NCBI GenBank assembly: GCA_013002925.1
Contig: JABDLQ010000233.1
Location: 1-10,660, forward strand
DNA: 10,660 nucleotides
Origin: Gammaproteobacteria bacterium
Lineage (GTDB): Bacteria > Pseudomonadota > Gammaproteobacteria > Steroidobacterales > SZUA-146
Direction: 5' to 3'
Every line of letters begins with the position of its first letter. The stretch's first letter is position 1. The translations under genes were made by a program, and so were the position numbers. The notes below the pieces were generated by a model that searched no databases, was not told the DNA's origin, and saw only the letters and a program-made list of their open reading frames with translations. Below are positions 6,277 through 10,660 of the stretch, piece by piece.

Positions 6277-7505
6277 GTGCAGAGCCAGACGCAGCCGCCC
6301 TGCTGGCGCGGTTGATCAATCACGAGTTTCCCGATGAACGCGGGCGTTATGGACCGTATGGCGGGCGTTTTGTACCGGAAACACTGGTACCGCCACTTGA
6401 TCGGCTGATGGCCGGCATGCGCGCGGTGTTGAACGAAGATGATTTTCAGAATGAATTAAATTCGCAGTTACAACACTGGGTAGGCCGGCCAACCCCGTTG
6501 ACCCGCGCGGAACGACTGAGTGCGGCCTGGGGCGCAGAGGTGTGGCTCAAGCGAGAAGATTTGGCCCATACGGGTGCGCACAAGATCAACAACGCGATTG
6601 GACAGGCATTGCTGGCTAAACGGCTCGGCGTAAAGCGGATCATTGCCGAAACTGGTGCCGGTCAGCATGGTGTGGCCAGTGCAGCGGCCTGTGCGCGGCT
6701 GGGCATGCCGTGCCGGGTCTACATGGGTGAAGTGGATGTTGCACGCCAGGCGCCCAATGTCGATCGCATGGAACGACTGGGTGCCGAAGTAGTTGCGGTA
6801 ACCAATGGCGATCGCACGCTACGCGCCGCCATTGATGAAGCGCTGCGGGACTGGGTGTCGTCACCGCTGGATACCTGGTATCTGCTGGGGTCGGCAGTGG
6901 GGCCACACCCTTACCCGGAACTGGTGTGCCATTTTCAGTCCGTAATTGGAAACGAGGCACGCCAGCAGATGCTGGACCAGGCAGGCCGGTTGCCGGATGC
7001 TGCAGTCGCCTGCGTGGGCGGCGGCTCCAATGCCATCGGCCTGTTTCATCCACTGATTGCCGATACACAAATTGAGCTGCTCGGTGTGGAGGCCGGTGGT
7101 CGCAGTATGGGGCTGGGCGACAACGCCGCCAGCCTGGTGGCGGGCACACCGGGTGTACTGCACGGTTGTTTTTCAATGCTGTTGCAGGACGAAAATGGCC
7201 AGGTACACGAAACCCATTCGGTCTCGGCGGGGCTCGATTATCCGTCGGTGGGCCCGGAGCATGCGTTGTTGCAACTGACGGGTCGTGCCCGCTACGTCAC
7301 GGCGGATGACGACCAGGCGCTCGACGCGCTCAACGAATGCTGTGCAATGGAAGGCATACTGCCGGCCATTGAAACGGCGCATGCCTTTTTTGGCGCCCGT
7401 GAATACGCACGGGAACATCCTGGTTGCTGCATTTTGATCGGGGTTTCGGGTCGTGGTGATAAAGACCTGCCGACGCTGCAGCAACTGGCCGGTGTGGCAT
7501 CGTGA
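6273..7505 (+). CDS. trpB: Tryptophan synthase beta subunit
   Basis: TrpB condenses indole, channelled from TrpA, with L-serine using pyridoxal phosphate. The 410-residue product begins with GRYGPYGGRFVPETL, then GRPTPL (71-76) and KREDLAHTGAHKINN with the cofactor lysine at Lys104. ETGAGQHG (126-133) carries catalytic Glu126. GGGSNA (249-254) binds the cofactor phosphate, and SGRGDKD (392-398) holds the ring-nitrogen serine. Departures from enteric TrpB include LAHTG for LNHTG, MGEVDVARQAPNVDRM for the MGAEDVERQ-type loop, and HGCFSMLLQD for the usual HGMRTYLLQD-like segment. The first two recall TrpB1 forms I associate with lineages other than enterics, which is recollection and not a search. 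ATG 6273 overlaps the trpF stop. Confidence 0.95.
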   Translation: MSAEPDAAALLARLINHEFPDERGRYGPYGGRFVPETLVPPLDRLMAGMRAVLNEDDFQNELNSQLQHWVGRPTPLTRAERLSAAWGAEVWLKREDLAHTGAHKINNAIGQALLAKRLGVKRIIAETGAGQHGVASAAACARLGMPCRVYMGEVDVARQAPNVDRMERLGAEVVAVTNGDRTLRAAIDEALRDWVSSPLDTWYLLGSAVGPHPYPELVCHFQSVIGNEARQQMLDQAGRLPDAAVACVGGGSNAIGLFHPLIADTQIELLGVEAGGRSMGLGDNAASLVAGTPGVLHGCFSMLLQDENGQVHETHSVSAGLDYPSVGPEHALLQLTGRARYVTADDDQALDALNECCAMEGILPAIETAHAFFGAREYAREHPGCCILIGVSGRGDKDLPTLQQLAGVAS

Positions 7506-8296
7506 CGGGCAACCAGGCAATCAATACGGCGATCGATGCCGCCAGGGCGGAGGGCCGGCCAGCACTCGTCGCGTTTCTGACCGGCGGATATCCGACCCGC
7601 GAAGGGTTTCTCGACAATCTCGCGAAGCTGACTTCAGAAGCGGACATCGTTGAAATTGGCGTGCCGTTCACCGATCCGATGGCGGACGGCATGACGATTC
7701 AAAACAGCAGCAGTGCAGCGCTGGCCCAGGGTGTCACGTTGAACTGGATACTGGAGCAGGTCGGCAGCCGGCAATGGGATGCGCCAGTTTTACTGATGAG
7801 CTATTTGAACCCCTTGTTGTCGCTGGGCGATAACCTTGCAAAACGCTGTGCAGCGGCCAATGTTGCCGGCATCATTTGCCCTGATTTGCCACTCGATGAA
7901 TGTGACCTGTTAAGAGTACCGCTGGCGGCAGCCGGTGTAACGTTTATTCAACTGGTGACGCCGGTCACTGCACCGGAGAGAATTGAAGCGATCTGCAAAG
8001 TTGCCAGCGGTTTTATTTATGCGGTGACTGTCACCGGCACTACGGGCGGAGCACGCTCCGGCGGCCCCGCCGGCGACGCCGCACCGGTAACCGGCGCAGT
8101 GATCGACTATCTGAAAACGATTAAACAACACGCGACCGTACCGGTGTGTGTTGGTTTTGGCATCCGCAGCCCGGAACAGGTGAAGGAACTGGGTGCCCAT
8201 GCCGACGGGGTGATTGTCGGCTCGGCCCTGGTCGAAGAGCTCACAGCCGGTCGTGACCCCGCGGCGTTTGTGCGCTATTTGAAAGGCGGTAAGTGA
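7502..8296 (+). CDS. trpA: Tryptophan synthase alpha subunit
   Basis: TrpA cleaves indole-3-glycerol phosphate to indole and glyceraldehyde 3-phosphate within the alpha2-beta2 complex. The 264-residue length is normal. VEIGVPFTDPMADG (50-63) supplies the catalytic pair Glu51 and Asp62. CPDLPLDE (126-133), TVTGTTGGARSG (176-187, the mobile loop region), VGFGIRSPEQV (217-227) and VIVGSALVE (237-245) follow in barrel order. The usual ADGP is ADGM here (Met64), and the loop is TGTTGG in place of the common GVTGAR. The start is GTG at 7502, overlapping the trpB TGA as GTGA and so coupling the two partner subunits. No ATG near this point is in frame. Confidence 0.95.
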   Translation: MTGNQAINTAIDAARAEGRPALVAFLTGGYPTREGFLDNLAKLTSEADIVEIGVPFTDPMADGMTIQNSSSAALAQGVTLNWILEQVGSRQWDAPVLLMSYLNPLLSLGDNLAKRCAAANVAGIICPDLPLDECDLLRVPLAAAGVTFIQLVTPVTAPERIEAICKVASGFIYAVTVTGTTGGARSGGPAGDAAPVTGAVIDYLKTIKQHATVPVCVGFGIRSPEQVKELGAHADGVIVGSALVEELTAGRDPAAFVRYLKGGK

Positions 8297-9483
8297 CGCA
8301 CTTTTTCAGCAACCGCAATTTGTGGATTCTGTTTCTTGCGCAGTTTATCGCGACCAGCGGCGCGACCCAGTCGGCGACTCTCGGCGGTATTCTTGGCGAC
8401 CAGTTTGCGCTGAATAAAGTGCTGGCGACACTGCCGCAGGCATTTCACATTGTAGGGATTGCTGCGTTTACGATACCGGCTGCCCTGGTGATGCGACGGG
8501 CGGGCCGGCCGCGGGGGTTTTCAGGGTCGGCGGTGCTGGCTCTGGCCAGTCAGCTGCTGGCGGTAGTGGCTATTTTTCGTGGCAGCTTCTGGTTATTCAC
8601 GGCGGCGTTTATTCTGCTTGGATTATCGAACGCCTTTGCACAGCAATTACGCTTTGCGGCCACCGAAGCGGTAGATCCAGCCCATGCCGGACGGGCGGTG
8701 AGTTTCGTGCTGTTGGGGGCGGTCGGCGGTGCGATGCTCGGTCCATTTCTGGCAAGTCATGGGGTGCATTGGATACCCGCTATTCCGTATGCCGGCGGTT
8801 TTGCCGTTCAAGCGCTGATGTTTTTACTGCTGGTGGCGCTCTATCTGACTCTGACACCGGCACCGACGCTGTCCCCTGCGGCTGATATAGCCGCGACGAA
8901 AAAACGTTCCGTATCCGGGCTGGTGCGACAACCACTGTTCATGGTGGCGGTGTTGGCGGGCGTTACGTCGTACGCTGTGATGAGTCTCCTGATGACCGCG
9001 ACGCCGATCAGTATGCATATCATTGACGGCTTTACGCTGGAGCAAACTGCCGGGGTCATCCGTGCACATGTGATCAGCATGTATCTGCCGTCCCTGGTCT
9101 CAGGGCTGCTGGTCGACCGCTTTGGCATAGGCAAAATGATGGCGCTGGGATTGCTGGCGATGGCGGGCTGCATCGGCATCGCGCTCAATGGTCACGAATA
9201 TCTGCACTACTGGTGGGCACTGGTATTGCTGGGTGTCGGCTGGAATTTTCTGTTTGTTGGCGGCACCACGCTGCTGACTCGCACTTATCGTCCACACGAG
9301 CGCTACACGGCGCAGGCTATAAACGAGTTCTCTGTATTCGGTATGGCAGCCATTGCGGCATTGATGGCGGGTGTTTTTATTCAGATGTTCGACTGGAATA
9401 CTGCCGTGTGGGCGACAGTGCCGCTGTTGCTTGTGCTGACGTTGTCGTTATTGCTGGTCAGAAAACATGCGCAGTTACATTGA
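8293..9483 (+). CDS. MFS transporter, last gene of the trp operon
   Basis: The 396-residue hydrophobic product has about twelve predicted membrane helices, roughly at 10-30, 45-67, 79-95, 98-118, 136-152, 160-188, 214-236, 260-275, 282-299, 306-327, 345-363 and 370-389. A basic RRAGRPRG loop lies between helices 2 and 3, and a long polar linker (190-213) separates the two halves, as in the major facilitator superfamily. LLMTATPISM (232-241) and LLGVGWNFLFVGGTTLL (312-328) are characteristic of a widespread, poorly characterised MFS group. The GTG start overlaps the trpA TGA (GTGA), so it is translationally coupled and presumably under trp attenuation. Transport of tryptophan, an intermediate or another aromatic compound is an inference from position only, and direction cannot be told. 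The C-terminus KHAQLH is short and cytoplasmic. Confidence 0.88.
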   Translation: MTHFFSNRNLWILFLAQFIATSGATQSATLGGILGDQFALNKVLATLPQAFHIVGIAAFTIPAALVMRRAGRPRGFSGSAVLALASQLLAVVAIFRGSFWLFTAAFILLGLSNAFAQQLRFAATEAVDPAHAGRAVSFVLLGAVGGAMLGPFLASHGVHWIPAIPYAGGFAVQALMFLLLVALYLTLTPAPTLSPAADIAATKKRSVSGLVRQPLFMVAVLAGVTSYAVMSLLMTATPISMHIIDGFTLEQTAGVIRAHVISMYLPSLVSGLLVDRFGIGKMMALGLLAMAGCIGIALNGHEYLHYWWALVLLGVGWNFLFVGGTTLLTRTYRPHERYTAQAINEFSVFGMAAIAALMAGVFIQMFDWNTAVWATVPLLLVLTLSLLLVRKHAQLH

Positions 9484-9560
9484 GCGCACAACATCAAAAA
9501 TGCAGAGATTACGCGATTTAGTTATGCCGGATTATTCCTGAGCGGTGGTTGACCAGGCGA
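9484..9560. other. Convergent gap between the MFS gene and the minus-strand gene
   Basis: Two convergent genes end here, 77 bases apart. I searched both strands for a hairpin followed by a T run and saw only the weak TGGTTGACCA palindrome at 9547-9556, without a T tract. No convincing intrinsic terminator for the trp operon is visible. Confidence 0.5.
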
Positions 9561-10199
9561 TCAGTCTTTGGGAGACGAGCCGGCTTTCAGATCCCGGGTG
9601 CGCTTGTGAATGCGCGATATCAGGTCCCTGGCAAGTCTGGGGTTTTCTGCGCGGGCCTGGCGCGCCAACTGCAGGGCTTCGGCAAGGTCGGCCGATTCAT
9701 CTGCAAAAGACTGGCGCAAGATATTCTCTGCGACGTCGAGCATCGCCAGCGTGTGTCCACCGCTGACCGCCTTCCGGGCCCAGAAATCAGCCTCGGCACG
9801 AATACGGTCGTTGAACTGTTCGAGAGACACCTTGCCGTCGTTGGCGGGATGTGAGGGCCAGCTGTAGTCAGTGGCAAAGTGCACCGTGCTATAGAGCAGT
9901 CCATACATATACTGGGCCTGATGATCGCCGTCAGTGGCGAGCTGTTTGAGCGCTGTAAATGCGTCGGACGGTTGTTCGATCGTGCCGAGATAATGGGTGT
10001 ATTGCCCGGACATCAGCAGCTGCATTTTTTTCAGGCGATCCCGGTGCGGCAATTCGATACACACGGCGCTCAGGCGTTCGTAATGTTTATCCGTTACGGC
10101 AGCAATGCATTGCGACTCATCGGCCCTCGCCAGCGGGCCGTCGGCTACAAACGCAGTTAACAATAATACTGCCGCTGCACGCGGTAACAAACGCTGCAT
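9561..10199 (-). CDS. Secreted or periplasmic protein with Sel1-like repeats, function unknown
   Basis: ATG at 10199 (minus strand) is chosen because AGGAG lies about nine bases upstream and because it begins a clean Sec signal peptide: MQRLLPR, a hydrophobic core AAAVLLLTAFVA, and a likely cut after ALARA-type residues near 26. A TTG at 10226 is in frame but would place nine extra polar residues before the signal. The mature part of the 212-residue protein is helical. GDHQAQYMYGLLY (91-103) and AEADFWARKAVSGGHTLAML (135-154) resemble two Sel1/TPR-like repeat units separated by a longer insert, and a third helical pair (EALQLARQARAENPRLARDL) follows. Cys31 and Cys47 could form a disulfide in the periplasm. 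Sel1 proteins usually serve as protein-binding scaffolds, but the partner here is unknown. The C-terminus is basic. It is transcribed away from the next gene and towards the trp operon. Confidence 0.75.
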   Translation of the reverse strand: MQRLLPRAAAVLLLTAFVADGPLARADESQCIAAVTDKHYERLSAVCIELPHRDRLKKMQLLMSGQYTHYLGTIEQPSDAFTALKQLATDGDHQAQYMYGLLYSTVHFATDYSWPSHPANDGKVSLEQFNDRIRAEADFWARKAVSGGHTLAMLDVAENILRQSFADESADLAEALQLARQARAENPRLARDLISRIHKRTRDLKAGSSPKD

Positions 10200-10512
10200 T
10201 GGGTCTGGCTCCTGAAAAACGCTCAAGTATCAGTATATGATGGACCTCGTACAAATGCCGGTAATTGCACACACTTTGATTGCATCGGGGTACGAAGATC
10301 GAGCCTGCAGTAACCAGATTTCACATTTATAAATAAAATCATATGGTTAGAATTGATAGCAGGTTCGGGCATCCGCCACTAAATGTCGGAATCGGAGGGT
10401 GGATGGTCAGCATAAACGCAGACGGCAGGACAGGCTCGCAGATGCAGGTCTCCACCGCTGATCCTCGCCTGTTGCTGCAAAGTATGATGTGTGTACTCGC
10501 AAGGAGGGAGCC
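10200..10512. other. Divergent intergenic region (about 310 bases)
   Basis: This region separates the minus-strand gene from the gene at 10513 and should contain both promoters. An A+T-rich island lies at 10317-10357. On the minus strand, TATACT (complement of 10232-10237) is a reasonable -10 box, but I see no good -35 at the right distance. The right half (10360-10500) has no convincing gene. It can form scattered pairings, for example ACAGGC near 10429 with GCCTGT near 10468, which could make a structured 5' UTR. No known riboswitch was recognised. Confidence 0.45.
10326..10353 (+). promoter_or_regulatory. Weak candidate promoter for the gene at 10513
   Basis: TAGAAT at 10348-10353 is a 5 of 6 match to a sigma70 -10 box. 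TTTATA at 10326-10331 is a 4 of 6 match to the -35, with a 16-base spacer inside an A+T-rich island. A start here would give a 5' UTR of roughly 150 bases. A+T-rich sequence makes chance matches likely. Confidence 0.3.
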
Positions 10513-10660
10513 TTGAAGAGTCTGAGAATGATAAAAAAACTGATGCTGTTGCCGTTTTTTTTAGCGGGTGTTGTTGCCGCTTTGCCAGCTTCGGCACAAA
10601 ACACGTCAGACTGGGTAATCGAGTTTGAGATCACGCCATTTGCACTGCACACCAGTGCGA
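10513..10660 (+). CDS. Secreted protein of unknown function (3' end outside window)
   Basis: AAGGAGG at 10501-10507, a near-perfect ribosome site, stands five bases before a TTG at 10513. An in-frame ATG at 10528 is 20 bases away, so the TTG is the better start. The first 49 residues begin with a typical Sec signal peptide: basic MKSLRMIKK, a hydrophobic stretch LMLLPFFLAGVVAAL, and cleavage expected after PASA. The visible mature part reads QNTSDWVIEFEITPFALHTS, too little to name a family. Export to the periplasm or outer membrane is likely. The frame is open to the right window edge. Confidence 0.72.
   Translation, partial: MKSLRMIKKLMLLPFFLAGVVAALPASAQNTSDWVIEFEITPFALHTSA

Noticed and set aside
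6640..7176. A 178-codon open frame on the minus strand
   Set aside because: It lies wholly within trpB and its low-complexity Pro/Arg/His-rich translation is typical of an antisense shadow.
9545..9867. Plus-strand small frames downstream of the MFS gene
   Set aside because: They are antisense to the minus-strand gene, which has a signal peptide, a good ribosome site and repeat structure; the plus-strand frames lack all of these.
10382..10414. Ten-codon frame starting ATG near 10382
   Set aside because: It has no ribosome site, no relation to a terminator or attenuator, and is short enough to arise by chance.
1..10660. Mobile elements, CRISPR, toxin-antitoxin or phage-defence modules
   Set aside because: No transposase, integrase, direct-repeat array, short toxin/antitoxin pair or defence domain was recognised; the content is biosynthetic and housekeeping-like.

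Overview
The window (moderately G+C-rich, dense short-overlap gene packing, Shine-Dalgarno sites, Sec-type signal peptides) looks like a chromosomal segment of a Gram-negative bacterium. Its TrpE, TrpG and TrpD and a WWW-type trp leader peptide would suit a gammaproteobacterium or a relative. Several enzymes, especially TrpC, TrpF, TrpB and TrpA, depart from the textbook enteric/pseudomonad forms, so the lineage cannot be fixed from this sequence alone.

Layout: (1) 3-1652, the 3' part of a DUF885-family putative metallohydrolase whose start lies outside the window. (2) 1649-1824, a compact trp control region. It holds a sigma70-like promoter overlapping the end of the DUF885 gene, a perfect 10-bp palindrome between the -35 and -10 boxes, a 28-codon leader peptide with three consecutive Trp codons, mutually exclusive 1:2 and 2:3 pairings, and a strong rho-independent terminator. 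(3) 1863-8296, seven separate genes trpE-trpG-trpD-trpC-trpF-trpB-trpA covering the whole route from chorismate to tryptophan. Almost every junction is a stop/start overlap. (4) 8293-9483, a 12-helix MFS transporter whose GTG start overlaps the trpA stop, making it the last gene of the operon. (5) 9561-10199, a convergent minus-strand gene for a small secreted protein with Sel1-like helical repeats. (6) 10200-10512, a divergent intergenic region, followed at 10513 by the start of a secreted protein of unknown function that runs off the window.

How it works together: anthranilate synthase (TrpE with its glutaminase TrpG), TrpD, TrpF, TrpC and the TrpAB synthase act in sequence. The leader allows transcription into the operon when charged tRNA-Trp is scarce. 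The co-transcribed MFS protein would fall under the same control, which makes a role in moving tryptophan, a precursor or a related aromatic compound plausible but unproven. No mobile element, CRISPR array, tRNA or rRNA was seen. The most informative parts are the attenuator and promoter architecture, the coupled transporter, and the motif departures in TrpF, TrpC, TrpB and TrpA.
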